Positions 26,001 through 35,604 of a stretch of 64,000 nucleotides of DNA are shown in pieces (the stretch's first letter is position 1; the number at the start of each line of letters is the position of its first letter). The position numbers and the translations under genes were made by a program. The notes below the pieces were generated by a model. The model ran no database searches and was not told where the DNA came from. It saw only the letters and a program-made list of their open reading frames with translations. The DNA is from Chrysopilus asiliformis. Lineage: Eukaryota > Arthropoda > Insecta > Diptera > Rhagionidae. The DNA lies in assembly GCA_964034945.1 (NCBI GenBank), contig OZ035962.1:23655530-23719529 (forward strand), read 5' to 3'.

Positions 26001-27402
26001 ATAACAAATTTTTTAAAATAAAAATATCATACTAATATATAAAAATGAGTTGGTGTCTGTCTGTCTGTCTGTTCCTCTTTCACGGAAAAACGGCTGAACC
26101 GATTGATTTGAAATTTGGCATGAGTGTCTGTAGTAGTTCTGGTTCCAACACAGGCATACGGAAAAGTAGCGCGATGGGTGGGGGGAGTAAAGGGAGGGGG
26201 TAAAGTAATCTCGAAAATTAGCTCTTCCTCTATGTTACCCTTTCGCGGGGAAACTACCGAGTCGATTGGCCTGAAGTTTAGCTCCAACATAGACCATAAA
26301 AAAAAATTGAAAATACTTAACCCGGCAATGACGGGTATGCAAGCTGGTTTTTCATATTTTTTTATTTGTGTTAAACTTAGGCTGTAGTGCATCAGAGTTG
26401 AGATGTCATAATGGGAAATGTGTTTCGAAAACGAAATTCTGTGACCACATAAACGATTGCGGTGACCTAACGGACGAGCCAAGCGAGTGTTCCTGTTTGA
26501 CGTACCTAAAGTGATTTTGCATTGTTATAACTTTTATCCAAATTCATAATTTCAAATTTTTTTGAATAGGGCAACAGATCCAAGTAAAATATGCGATGGA
26601 ATTCGAAACTGTTGGGACAAGAGCGATGAAAATCCATTGCTTTGCAGTTGCACAGAGTACAGCTTCCGGTGTGGCAGGTGTGTATTTTATTAAACATTTC
26701 TAGTGTAACTTTGAGTAGAATCCTATGCTAATGTCATGATAATATTCTACAGTTCAAACCTATGCGTCCCGAGTGATTTCGTATGTGATAAGGAGACCGA
26801 TTGTCCTGAAGGGGAAGACGAGAAATATTGCTATGGAATTGAGCATCCATCAGGCGACAGGTAAATCAAACGGTTGCATTCAATACCAGTCTAAGTGATA
26901 TCAATAAATTGCACCAAAGATTAACGTGCTATTCCCAATTGCCTTCCGCAGTGATGGATATGGTCAAGTTATTCAACAATCGTATGGAGTTTGGCATACT
27001 AAATGCTATCCCCGGAATAACCCTCCTAATGACACAGAAGTACAGGACATTTGTCGTAAGCTAGGATACAACAACGCCTACCACGATTCCCACCCGCTTA
27101 GGAAGAACAACACGAGGCCAAGTTATCGATTTTTAAGCGACACGCAGCAGGATGTCGAGGGTCGTTCGGTATCTGAAGAGCATAACGAGAGCCAGAGTGC
27201 TAGCAGTAGTAGTGAAGAGGATATATCCGTGGGTGGTTATCGGGCTGCGACAAAGGCGGTTGTGATCAATAAATTCTCTCCATTGCGTCTTAATAATGAA
27301 CTGACCTTGTACCTGAAACCCAGTCGACCGATTGCAGAACTCATGAAATGGGATGCCAGTGATCAGAGCCATTGCCATCGATTAGAGATCAAGTGCCAAT
27401 GA
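13886..27402 (+). CDS. ndl: Serine protease nudel, 5'-partial, 20 exons
   Basis: Exons: 13886-14023, 14632-15624, 15689-16018, 17224-17311, 17362-17962, 18051-18557, 18713-19046, 19099-19903, 19966-20065, 21010-21079, 21362-21475, 21541-22294, 23888-24076, 24188-24381, 25238-25390, 25712-25867, 26381-26510, 26570-26677, 26753-26860, 26952-27402 (TGA). All junctions are GT-AG and phases agree, giving 2106 residues. The first listed exon begins inside a codon, so an upstream exon with the start Met is missing. Order: signal-anchor membrane segment, Thr-rich linker, about eleven LDLa repeats in groups, three SRCR-like modules, an active trypsin-type domain and a second, catalytically dead protease-like domain. 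This is the architecture of Drosophila Nudel (about 2600 residues), a follicle-cell protease secreted into the perivitelline space. It is needed for eggshell cross-linking and to start the gd-snk-ea-Spz/Toll dorsoventral cascade. Family assignment is firm; function is by homology. A few splice sites (exons 4, 5, 15) are my best choice. Confidence 0.93.
14332..14520. mobile_element. piggyBac-like MITE in nudel intron (CACGTTGACTGCCA ends)
   Basis: TTAA on both sides (14332-14335, 14517-14520), termini CACGTTGACTGCCA and TGGCAGTCAATGTG. The interior has two CTATC(G/A)AAAATGATAG hairpins. The end pattern CACGTT...GCC is shared with 35106-35361. Confidence 0.75.
14632..15624 (+). other. ndl: nudel Thr/Ser-rich, charged N-terminal region
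   Basis: A 331-residue exon with no folded domain that I recognise. It is rich in Glu, Lys and Ser, with two runs of Thr (about 15188-15207 and 15280-15330) that resemble mucin-like O-glycosylated stalks. The acceptor is ...tttttcag at 14631. The donor AA|gtaaca at 15624 gives phase 1, matching the next exon after a 64-bp intron. Confidence 0.75.
16730..17100. mobile_element. Harbinger-like MITE in nudel intron
   Basis: 371 bp with TIRs AGGTGCCGCTCCACATGAGAGTAAAT / ATTTACTCTCATGTGGATCGGCACCT, flanked by TAA on each side (16727-16729, 17101-17103). The interior repeats GCGAGTAACTCTCGAGAG palindromes. No coding capacity. Confidence 0.83.
17600..17962 (+). other. ndl: nudel LDLa repeats 1-3
   Basis: Three LDL-receptor class A modules, partly degenerate. 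Each ends in the calcium-binding signature, seen as [20 protein letters not shown] and [10 protein letters not shown]. LDLa 2 is shortened at its front. They precede the first SRCR-like module and the active protease domain. Confidence 0.85.
18051..18370 (+). other. ndl: nudel SRCR-like module 1
   Basis: After the LDLa repeats the frame gives [19 protein letters not shown] and then [11 protein letters not shown], matching the scavenger-receptor Cys-rich pattern (G.W..VC ... aC..LG), followed by CPHTEN and [10 protein letters not shown]. Acceptor ...gattgaaag at 18050. Later Cys spacing is loose, so the fold is likely but not certain. Confidence 0.65.
18450..19364 (+). other. ndl: nudel active trypsin-like protease domain
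   Basis: S1 protease domain over exons 6-8. The activation site is R|VVGG at 18450-18464. Catalytic His lies in AITAAHC (CAT at 18728), Asp in NDISLL (GAT at 18872) and Ser in CQGDSGGP (TCC at 19221). The Asp six residues before Ser (HDACQGDS) predicts trypsin-like cleavage after Arg/Lys. The 52-bp intron 19047-19098 splits the domain before [10 protein letters not shown]. In Drosophila this domain activates by self-cleavage. Confidence 0.95.
19405..20065 (+). other. ndl: nudel LDLa repeats 4-5 and His/Ser/Asn linker
   Basis: LDLa 4 follows the protease domain directly ([20 protein letters not shown] ... GGEDEVGC). A linker of about 130 residues, very rich in His, Ser, Asn and Thr (about 19600-19880), has many possible N-glycosylation sites. 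LDLa 5 is split across the 62-bp intron 19904-19965 and ends [10 protein letters not shown]. Confidence 0.85.
20252..20531. mobile_element. MITE in nudel intron (CTGTGTTTACATTAGG family, copy 1)
   Basis: TIRs CTGTGTTTACATTAGGCCTC... and ...GTCCTAATGTAAACAG about 280 bp apart, sharing GAGGCGGCACGTC and the interior AACCGGTTTGAGTCTGG with the copy at 28878-29132. Nonautonomous DNA transposon; superfamily not determined. Confidence 0.8.
20548..20727. mobile_element. MITE in nudel intron (ACAGGAGTGGTATTCCG family)
   Basis: 180-bp foldback with TIRs ACAGGAGTGGTATTCCGTAA and TTACGGAATATCACTCCTGT, and inner arms TTCGAGTTAGA / TCTAACTCGAA. It lies 16 bp from the preceding MITE in the same intron. 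No coding. Confidence 0.82.
21010..21475 (+). other. ndl: nudel LDLa repeats 6-7
   Basis: LDLa 6 spans exons 9/10 (ends [10 protein letters not shown]). LDLa 7 is exon 11, complete with six Cys ([20 protein letters not shown] ... KEDEQDC). The acceptors attatttgaaatttccag and acatattttcag and donors G|gtaaga and T|gtaaaa keep phase 1 throughout. Confidence 0.85.
21541..21765 (+). other. ndl: nudel SRCR-like module 2
   Basis: Exon 12 opens with [10 protein letters not shown] and then [12 protein letters not shown] and [12 protein letters not shown], the G.W..VC / iC..LGF.gY signature of SRCR domains. It sits before the second protease-like domain, as module 1 sits before the active one, which suggests duplication of an SRCR-protease unit. 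Confidence 0.75.
22427..22820. mobile_element. TIR element in nudel intron (AGTTGCGTTTTTTTAATG)
   Basis: About 394 bp bounded by AGTTGCGTTTTTTTAATGTTC and its inverted partner GAACATTAAAAAAACGCAACT. A second TTTTTTTAATGTTC occurs just inside the right end. No coding. Confidence 0.7.
23000..23095. repeat. T-rich low-complexity tract
   Basis: Runs of TTTTTATTTTTTT and TTATTATTATT in the nudel intron. Confidence 0.7.
23313..23857 (+). mobile_element. Internally deleted DUF4817-type DNA transposon
   Basis: 545 bp with TIRs GGGTCTTTCAACAAGGACATAACAATTTTG and its near-complement at the right end (one change). The + strand starts a transposase (ATG at 23423: [13 protein letters not shown], then a stop), resembling the DUF4817 helix-turn-helix start. 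It jumps directly to a transposase C terminus (CDLTPLD-like block, [16 protein letters not shown]..., [15 protein letters not shown]). The catalytic middle is deleted. It lies in the long nudel intron; its right end is 30 bp before exon 13. A second copy runs off the window at 63717-64000. Confidence 0.82.
24907..25157. mobile_element. piggyBac-like MITE in nudel intron (CACGTTCGTGACAT ends)
   Basis: TTAA at both edges, termini CACGTTCGTGACAT / ATGTCACGAACGTG, with the GTACCAC(G/T)GGTGGTAC palindromes of the copy at 9746-9971, in opposite orientation. Confidence 0.82.
25712..26860 (+). other. ndl: nudel LDLa repeats 8-11
   Basis: Four LDLa modules on exons 16-19. Signature ends are [35 protein letters not shown] and [10 protein letters not shown]. 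Exons 17-19 are separated by short introns (59 and 75 bp) and all end phase 2. The intron before exon 17 holds a Helitron. Confidence 0.88.
26027..26347 (+). mobile_element. Nonautonomous Helitron in nudel intron
   Basis: 321 bp, A|TCATACTAATATATAAAAATG ... GGGTATGCAAGCTGG|T. CTGG fits the CTRR terminus and the hairpin CCCGGCAATGACGGG precedes it. The right end is 33 bp upstream of exon 17. The 151- and 87-codon open frames here are repeat text. Confidence 0.8.
26952..27402 (+). other. ndl: nudel C-terminal SRCR-like module 3 and stop
   Basis: The last exon has [19 protein letters not shown] and [16 protein letters not shown], an SRCR-like pattern, then a Ser/Glu-rich insert and a C-terminal CHRLEIKCQ before TGA at 27400. 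Acceptor ...ccttccgcag at 26951, phase 2. Confidence 0.85.
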
Positions 27403-27775
27403 GATTCCGCCATTTTCAAGTGAAACAAAAGATTTTCCGTACGTGCGTAAAAAAAATATTATCCTGACGATATTTTGTGTCAACATTTTGCTATATTTAT
27501 TATAACGATTTTATTTCAAACGATTTTCCGCATCATTTAGCTACCCTTTTTCATCACCTTTGTCCTAAATCACACCGGAAAAGGTATTTTGCTCCTCCCA
27601 CTTAATATAAAAGTTGTACCGCTTTTCAATTTAATCGTATTTCAGTAATTCCAGGCATTTAAATATGTAGTGGCATTTGTTATTTTATTTTCAGTTGAAT
27701 ATTTACCAGAAAATTATAACAGAATTTACTAAGAGAATATTATGCTGAATGTTGGTCATATTTGAGGAAAATAAA
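27403..27775 (+). other. nudel 3' untranslated region (predicted)
   Basis: Non-coding, AT-rich. The first convincing polyadenylation signal, AATAAA, lies at 27770-27775, about 370 bp after the stop; another AATAAAA follows near 27790. Confidence 0.5.
27770..27775 (+). promoter_or_regulatory. Candidate polyadenylation signal for nudel
   Basis: AATAAA on the coding strand, 368 bp downstream of the TGA. Common by chance in AT-rich DNA, so position is the only support. Confidence 0.4.
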
Positions 27776-28877
27776 TTGTATACTTTTGTAATAAAACGAA
27801 ATAATGTTTTGAAAAGTCTTTTTTGTTGTCTTATGTTATAGATATTGCCCATATATAGTGAGCACTGTATACAGTGCTGCAAAAAATAGTTTTTTTTAAA
27901 GTTTTTTTTAAGTGAAAAACTGGTAAAAGTGTAAAAAAATTTCCGTGAAAACTGGCACGACACTGACTGTATGTCCAAAATTCGCAAAATTAAGTCTTAA
28001 ATGCAAGGTCATTCCTTACCTGCCTCGGCATTGCAATTCGACTATTATTCTCAGATAGAACTTTGTTTAATTGCATGGACTTAAACAAAAGATGATCTAC
28101 ATTATAATAGAGCCTGTTTAGACGCGACGTATTTTCGTTCGTTTCGTTAAGGTTGAAGGGCGCGGGGTACTGTGGGAATGACGATAGGAAAAGACGAACG
28201 AAAACTAAAATTCCCACCGTGAAAATAAAGCGGAACGCTGCCTGATTGGTTGTTAAGGTGTTTCGTGGCTGTGCGTTTCGTTGCAATGGTTTTAAATATT
28301 TTGTCAACTGTAATCGTTGTTTGGTTTTCCGATTATAATTGTTTTAGCACTGGACATGATGTCATCGTGGAATTCTATTTTCGCGCATTCCAAAATGAAC
28401 CAAAATACGTTCGTTAAAAAATCTGCGTGTAAACACGAACGAAAAAAAGGAGCGGAAAAATGAGAGTAAATAGGTGGTCGTGTATACTGGCTCATAGAAT
28501 CGAACCACCGAACTTTAAAACAATTTTATTTTTTTTTTTAAATTTGATTTAAAAAGATTAATTTTTTCGAACCCTTTGAGCGCCATCAAAAAGGCCATAA
28601 GTACATTTAGTGCCGTTTGATCCAATGAAACTTAGCAACTTATGTGCAACTTAAATTATTTAAGACCCAGGATTTCTACGGTTTAATTAGGCTAACCGCA
28701 ACTTAATTTTGTAAGAATAGTACACGCAAACGGGCCCTAGAGTTTCTACGATCATGCAGCTATGTTTCTTAAAAAGCTTAGTTTTTAACACCTCATTTGA
28801 GCCCATAGTTTCTTTGAAAATTGTACTATTTTACTCGTCAGCAGAGATAACGTTTGTGTCCGTGTCCTGCTTACTAA
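27776..28877. other. Intergenic DNA, possible degenerate TIR element
   Basis: Between about 28110 and 28450 the words GACGCGACGTATTTTCGTTCG and TACGTTCGTT...CACGAACG occur at opposite ends, hinting at an old foldback element. The 105-codon - strand frame (27990-28307) lies inside it and has no domain. Confidence 0.3.
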
Positions 28878-29132
28878 GACTGTGTTTACATTAGGACTCA
28901 CTTTGAGGCGGCACGTCATTCGTGAGGGTAAGGGACACAGTGGGGAGGGAAACCAAAAAGAGCGAACGAAGTTTAGATTCACTTAAAATTATCGGTCGCA
29001 AACCGGTTTTTGAGTCTGGTCGTTGAAACCTGTCGTTTAGTTTTGTTGATGAAACCGGTTTATGAATCCAGATAAAGCGAACCGTGAAGAAAGACGTGCC
29101 GCCTCAAAGTGAGTCCTAATGTAAACACAGTC
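28878..29132. mobile_element. MITE (GACTGTGTTTACATTAGG family, copy 2)
   Basis: 255 bp with nearly perfect ~38-bp TIRs, GACTGTGTTTACATTAGGACTCACTTTG... at the left and the complement at the right. Same family as 20252-20531. Confidence 0.88.
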
Positions 29133-29744
29133 AAGCTCACACAGCTCTAGCTCTAGAATCGCCATTGGTCTATGAAACGGGACAACAGGGGTGTAGAAAA
29201 AAATATTTTTCTTTGCTCCCAAGCAAAATAAAAACTTGGAAAAACTCAATGAAACTTTACTTTGCTAAAGGAAAAAGTTTTACTGCTGTAGATTGACGAA
29301 ACGAAAAAAAAATAACTCGACAAAACGGAAATTGTATTAAAACCCAAATTTTATACATCTCTAGTTCTACATAGAACTTGCTTCAGATGTTATTGTATTA
29401 ATTGTACTTGGCATAATACGAGAAAGTATAAAAAGTAAAAAAAAAATACTTTTACGTAGGGGGATTTTTGCCTGAACTTACATTATCAGCGGGCACTTTA
29501 AATTCTAATGATATAAATTTTGTTTTTAGTAAATAATAATAAAACTTTTTAAAAGCTTTTATTTCGCTTGTCAGGGTATTTCTTAACTGTTTTGGTGGAG
29601 TAATTTATGCATATTGCCGTTGAATAAATGATAGAAAAGGCGGTAAAAGATTCGATTTCCTGGGAAAGCGGATACAGTGGAAAAATAATTTCAAGCCCAA
29701 AATATTATTCAGTAATCTAAGTTATCCGTAGGTAAAAAAAACCT
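29133..29744. other. AT-rich intergenic DNA
   Basis: No gene or repeat boundary recognised. Confidence 0.4.
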
Positions 29745-29978
29745 GGGCTGGAATCATGTATCTCGACGCGTCTCTGTCTTTCGACTTCGATGCAGCTTTT
29801 GACTCTTGACTTCGCCATATCAGCAGCTTCAAATTTCCTGGAGTGACAGTCAGAATCACGTTTCGATTCATAGTGACGATTCCGCGAAATTTCAAGCTGC
29901 AGATATGGCGAAGTCAAGAGTTTAAAACTGCGTCGAAGTCGAAAGACAGGGACGCGTCGGCATACATGATTGGTGCCC
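29745..29978. mobile_element. Long-arm foldback MITE (copy 1)
   Basis: 234 bp, almost entirely an inverted repeat with arms of about 90 bp: GGGCTGGAATCATGTATCTC...GACTCTTGACTTCGCCATAT at the left and ATATGGCGAAGTCAAGAGTT...CATGATTGGTGCCC at the right. Same family as 34322-34555. The transcript would form a long hairpin. Confidence 0.88.
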
Positions 29979-31601
29979 TGATCAACTTAGCAATAACAAT
30001 GTAGTGGCAGATACATTCGATACAACAAATATAAGAAGAGCTACATTCGTCAGGTGAAAATTCAAATTTTCAATGGTTATTAAAATTTGATTAGTTTTTC
30101 TGTGTAGGCAGAAATTTAACAAATTTTTAAAATTATTTTAAATCAAGTAATTTTCAATTGTTTACACATAGCATATCTCCATGCAAATAACAGAATGTTG
30201 CTAGATTTAAGAAAAATGTTTATTATTGCCATACTCTATCACATGTTTCTTAAATTTAATAACATTTTTTCGCCGTGAAGAATTATGAAAGTATATAAGA
30301 TATAAACTGATTAAATAGTAATCGGATATAAAAGTTCATTTAAAATTATATTGTCTCCAGATGGAAAACTACACAAATATCAACGGGCCAAACAGAAAAC
30401 GTTTAATTAACGATCCTACACTATTGCCATGAGGGTGTGAAATCGCCAAAGGGAAATGCATAAGGCAGGCAGCTTAAGTTTGCTGTAAATTTATTTATTA
30501 AGTTCTAGTGTATTCAGATAGTAATTAATTTATTTATTTGAGTTGGAAGTTCAAAATAAACTTTCCGCAGCAAGAACATAACTAGCTCCTCATCTACAAC
30601 TTGTTTGCCAAACTGGGAAGACCGTCTCTCTATTCCGAAATCATGACCACAATACGTTGGCTGAAGAAACTTGGCGAATTGGATCCAAAATTGGGGTAGA
30701 TGTGTATCAGGAAAACTACGGCATGTCAGTATAATAACACAAGATGGGCAGTAGGGCAACTCAATTCCCAAGTGAGACTTGATTTATGTGAATCAGCTAG
30801 CAGCCCCCCAAAACAGATGTAACGCTATTTTCATATCATCATTGTATTTGTTGTCATTTGTTAGTTAACATAGCATAAACCGATAAATGGGACAGAATTT
30901 ATGTCAACTTTGGACGACAGTTTACAGGATAAAGCCCATCTAGCCCAGCCTATTTACAAAATATCAAGAGAGAAAACCACCCGGAAGAAGGCTGTCGAGG
31001 GGAGGCGACGAGATAAACTTCTGAAAACGTTGTGAGCTCCCCGAAAATAAATTTATTGCCCTTTAGAGATATTGAATGGGTTTTCCAGTTTAACCGAGTA
31101 AACAGATCTGACGAAGTAAATACTAAACTGACTAAACCGGCTTCAGATACATAAATAATTAGAAATAACATTTTAACATAGAATTTTTGTTAGCTTTTCA
31201 ATTAAAAAGCATATCCTTTAAATGCATTCAGGATGAAAAGGGTATTTCTAAAAAGTTGTTTTATCAGGTAGATACTTGGAAATGTATACTCGTGGAGACT
31301 TACTTAACCAACTTTTGCGAATAGACAGTAATGTCTTTGAGATTAATTTATACAGCAACACTTATTTGTGTTCACTTAAAGTGCTTGTTGAAAAATTGCA
31401 TAGAATTCGAATAGTTTTGGATTAAAATTCAACCGAAAACTAAGGACATAAATCAAGCCAGGAATGAAAAACGAAAAAAGAAACACTCGTGACATTACAC
31501 ATTTCGTTATGCAACGAAATTCAAATTTTGTTTTGTTACATTATCTCTTTTATGATGTACCGAAAACAAATTGTCGAAAATGGTAGAAATATTTTTTTAA
31601 T
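29979..31601. other. AT-rich intergenic DNA
   Basis: About 1.6 kb without recognisable coding, RNA gene or repeat. Short open frames at 30514-30771 and 30950-31171 (-) show no domain. Confidence 0.45.
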
Positions 31602-31830
31602 TACACCAAAACCTTGATTTGCGTCGTTAATTGGGACCATAGCAAGACGACGCATATCGAAACGATGCAAATTGAATTTCCAACTTTAGTTCTAAGCTAA
31701 TTTGTTTCCACTTTTGACTGATTCTAATTTTTGGTGTAATTTGTTTTTTAAAGTTCATCGCAGTAATTATTTATCAAAACTAACATTTTTACACGAAAAT
31801 CTGGCTTGGGAAATATTCTTTATATAAATA

Positions 31831-32147
31831 CTAGCTTGCATACCTGTCGTTGCCGGGTTAAGTTTTTTCAAATTTTATTTTTTTTGATGGTCTACATATG
31901 TTGGAGCTAAACTTCAGGCCAATCGGCTCGGTAGTTTCCCCACGAAAGGGTAACATAAAGGAAGAGCTAAGTTTCAAAATCACTTTACCCCCTCCCCTTA
32001 CTCCCCCCACCCCTCGCGCTACTTTTCCGTATGCCTATGTTGGAACCAGAACTACCACAGACACCCATGCCAAATTTCAAATCAATCCGTTCAGTCGTTT
32101 TTGCGTGAAAGGCAGACACAGACAGACAGACACCAGTATTAGTATGA
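31831..32147 (-). mobile_element. Nonautonomous Helitron nested in TIR element
   Basis: Reverse-strand copy. The + strand reads A|CTAGCTTGCATACCTGTCG...; the far end is ...CAGTATTAGTATGA|T, i.e. A|TCATACTAATACTGG on the - strand. The hairpin and TC/CTAG ends are intact; the TGTCTGTC run is short. Confidence 0.78.
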
Positions 32148-32253
32148 TGAATAGTTATTGAAATATGTACATAAATGAGAAATCCCCTTATATAAACTTA
32201 ACGCAAATAGGAATATTACCGACGCGACATTGAAGCCACGAACGTTTTTGAAC

Positions 32254-32301
32254 AACGCAAATCGGAACCACGCAAATCGGAACCACGCAAATCGAGTTTT
32301 T
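32254..32301. repeat. 15-bp tandem repeat ACGCAAATCGGAACC
   Basis: About three copies of ACGCAAATCGGAACC in the right arm of the surrounding TIR element. Confidence 0.8.
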
Positions 32302-32307
32302 GGTGTA

Positions 32308-33594
32308 TTTGTATTATTCCCCTCTATCAGACTGTTTTTAGGTCAGAATTTATTATATAAATTATTCGAACTTTTTTACAATTTTTTCACGGATACGCAT
32401 TATTACAGATGCAGAAATATTCGTGTTTATAGAAACACCGACTTGTTTTTTTAGTTTAAATAAGCTCAAAACTTCCAAACTAAGAATCACTGATCTTTTA
32501 AATAAGTTAATAACACAAAACACATTTTCGGACCCCTGTTCAAATCCTTCGTAAAATCTTATTTCTTAAAACTTAAACAAAAATCACGATTCTTAAATTT
32601 TCTACCTTAATTACAAATTCATGCGTTTAACTAAATTATTTAGAAAGAAAAACTCTAACCCCCACCTTTAAATGCAGAAAAACGTTTTTACCGTACCAAA
32701 GGGAATCGTTGTGCCAATATCATTCCTCATTACCCCAATTTGACCCTTTTCTTAAAATTACATAAGTCCCAAATTACGTGTATGTCTACTTCCTGACTGT
32801 TATGTTGTAACTAAAGTTTTTTTGTTACTTTTTGTGGGATCTGAAAACAAGTCTCTCTCCTTATGGATATTCATTCTCTCAGCAAGAAAGTTAAAAAAGT
32901 CTGCAAATCCCATACTTCATTTACTACAATATCCTGAAGAGCTTTTCCTTAAACTTCCTGCCGACCGGAAAGGAGGAAAACTTTTTCAAAGCGCAAGTCA
33001 ACAGCAGGGCTTGGAGCAAAGAAGTACAGGATCATTGAGTTGAATTGAATGTTGCGACCATTAAGGACTTTTTAGTACTACGCAGTTGGAATGTGAATGA
33101 ACTTGAATTTACTAAAATTAACGCTTTAAGGACGCGTTTCAAAAAAAAAAAGCAAAAAAGAAAAAAAAATAGTCTTAACTTTTAGACAGCCAGCCTTTTA
33201 GACAGCCATATAATATGTCAACGAAATTTTATCGAATGAAAAAAATTGTTTGAATATTTTATGGAATCTTAAAGATATATTAAACTTGAATGTATTTTAT
33301 AAAATTTATCTCCTCACTGATGGCATCTGTAGCAATAAATATGAACTTTATAACACGAGAAATGATGAATGCGTCCAACTTTCAAAAGAGTTGGATTATG
33401 CAATAAAATACGTCATCATAAATCTTCTAAAACTTTTTTTTGTAATTTTTGGTTTATTTGCTTATTAAGTTTTATTTGCAATGAAGTTAGATAGAGATGA
33501 AAATGGAGAAATATGAATAAACTTTGTATCTAGAAATCTGAGATCTTCTTCCATGGGCCGAGTGAATGGTTTTACTACGAGTTTATCAGATTTA
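32308..33594. other. AT-rich intergenic DNA
   Basis: Nothing recognised apart from A-rich runs near 33150. Confidence 0.45.
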
Positions 33595-33814
33595 TAAATC
33601 GAAAGCCCTTAGCCCCCTTAGTAATACTGTAAAGTTTCATTAAGATCGGATCATCCAATTCGAAGATACCAGGCGACGGGTATCGAGGGGAATTTTCTCA
33701 GAGGTGAGACCTATCTAGATCGATTCCTTGTCCCCGAAAATCCCTAACGGGTTTTCGAGATCGTTTGTGCAGACAGACAGACAGACAGCCATTCCTCGTA
33801 TTATATTATAGGAT
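33595..33814 (-). repeat. Dispersed repeat family C (inverted copy)
   Basis: Matches 9198-9441 in reverse: TGTAAAGTTTCATTAAGATCGG, ATCGATTCCTTGTCCCCGAA, GACAGACAG, and the end CCTCGTATTATATTATAGGA|T. The left limit is approximate. Confidence 0.65.
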
Positions 33815-34321
33815 AGGATAAATCCAGTCTTTCAGATCAAACAAATATTAGTTTATTTTGAAATCGGGGCAATTGTTTTTCACATTCACCTCGGGGGCTA
33901 AATGTAATTAGATTAGTTAGTAGAAATGGTGACAAAATCTTGGAATAATATATAATGATGAAAATGGATTTAATTAGAGCAAGCACGAATGATTACTTGG
34001 CTTTTTCAGTGCAGTTGATCGATTTCAATTCATCAGTCAGCGTAAATATTCCCATTTTACTGACTTTGTCAATACCCATTATCCGTTCGGGATGTAATCA
34101 GTCAATTACAGGCAAATTTTCGCAATGGTAATATTTGAGGAAATTATTACGAATCTTATTTGCTTTTCGCCTTCCTTCATCATTTAGCGTCCTCCATCCT
34201 GTACCGTAGAATTTTGCTGCTCTTCAAGATACGTTCCTAGTATCTATTGTGGTTGAGTTCAGAATTTGGGCAGTTATAAGAAAGTTTTTGTTGTTGGCGG
34301 GATTAACCAAAATGTGAATCA
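33815..34321. other. AT-rich intergenic DNA
   Basis: Nothing recognised. Confidence 0.4.
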
Positions 34322-34555
34322 GGGCAGCAATCATGTATTCCGACGCGTCTCTGTTTTTTGACTTCGACGCAACTTTTAACTCTTGACTTCGCCATATCAG
34401 CAGCTTCAAATTTCCTGGAGTGACAGTCAGAATCACGTTTCGATTCATAGTGACGATTACACGAAATTTCCAGCTGCAAATATGGCGAAGTCAAGAGTTA
34501 AAAGCTGCGTCGAAGTCGAAAGACAGAGACGCGTCGAAATACATGATTGGTGCCC
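34322..34555. mobile_element. Long-arm foldback MITE (copy 2)
   Basis: 234 bp, arms of about 90 bp (GGGCAGCAATCATGTATTCC...TTGACTTCGCCATAT / ATATGGCGAAGTCAA...ACATGATTGGTGCCC). Same size and sequence family as 29745-29978. Confidence 0.88.
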
Positions 34556-35105
34556 AGCATTTAATGCACAAGATTTGATTTTATTTAGAAACTGATCAGA
34601 CGGCTGAGTTTTATTTGCATCTTTATAGATGAAACTTTGGCCATCAAATATTTACAAAGACTCTTCAATATGTTTCGCATAATTGCCTCAATTTTAATGG
34701 GAAAAAATGTCACTGGCCTCTTGTTTTTGAAATTTTAACAAATGCTGGAAATATTCTTAAATTCATTTGGATATTTTCTAAGAGTTACTTCACTTTACTA
34801 TTCGTTATGGACATCAAAAATATGAATAGACTTTTAACAACGATTTCGTTATACCCATACATCTGACACCGATTTTATTCGTCAAACAGAATTAAAACTT
34901 TTTTCACCTTGACCTATGATACATTGGAGTTTTTGAATTTCTTCTCAAGTCTTTTAGGTTATTGACTTACGAAATGTTCAAAGGAATCCGTAATTCGAAA
35001 TTCAAAATTGAGAGGGATCCGAGCCTAAATCAACAGAACAGAAAAATAAATCCTCAAAATATCAATTATTTTATATCTGGAATCTTTAACGAATTGGAAA
35101 TGCCT
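34556..35105. other. AT-rich intergenic DNA
   Basis: Nothing recognised. Confidence 0.4.
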
Positions 35106-35361
35106 TTAACACGTTGGCTACCATGTGAGTCACCGGTGTACACACACTATTGTCATTACCGTCAGTTTCTCAAGTTCCATGGTTGAGTGCAGTCGCTCGT
35201 GCGGTACAAAGGGGTTTTTTTTTGTGGAGCATGGAGTTCGTTTTTGTCTGTATTGGTCTTGTGTTCACTGGTGACCCACAAAGTACAGAAATGACTTTTG
35301 CGTTTTTTCCCAGTGTATACTAGGAGTAAGCGTTCTTTTTGGCTGGTAGCCAACGTGTTAA
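35106..35361. mobile_element. piggyBac-like MITE (CACGTTGGCTACCA ends)
   Basis: TTAA at both edges (35106-35109, 35358-35361), termini CACGTTGGCTACCA / TGGTAGCCAACGTG. The interior carries CACCGGTG and CACTGGTGACCCA near-palindromes. Confidence 0.8.
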
Positions 35362-35604
35362 AAAAGAAATATCTGATGTGAACAGTACATAGATAAGTTT
35401 CTTATACTGATACTTCGCCTGGCAGACAGACAGAAAGACGTTTTTGTAATAATACTCCAATCGACTCAGGAGTTCTCGGGAAATGTTTTTTTAGGCAAAA
35501 TAAAGAGATCAATATTTCTCATGAATACAATACGTTATTATACTACGTATAAGAGAGTATAAGCAGTGTAAAAACAGAATCGAGGGCTTTCAAGATACAC
35601 AATA

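Larger units (their letters stand above)
31602..32307. mobile_element. TIR element split by a Helitron
   Basis: Ends TACACCAAAACCTTGATTTGCGT and CGCAAATCGAGTTTTTGGTGTA (inverted). Removing the Helitron at 31831-32147 leaves about 390 bp. The right arm contains a 15-bp tandem array (32254-32301). Confidence 0.68.

Noticed and set aside
26027..26482. 151-codon - strand and 87-codon + strand open frames
   Set aside because: They are Helitron text (the same peptides appear at 10218, 13341, 31898 and 54680) plus antisense of nudel exon 17.
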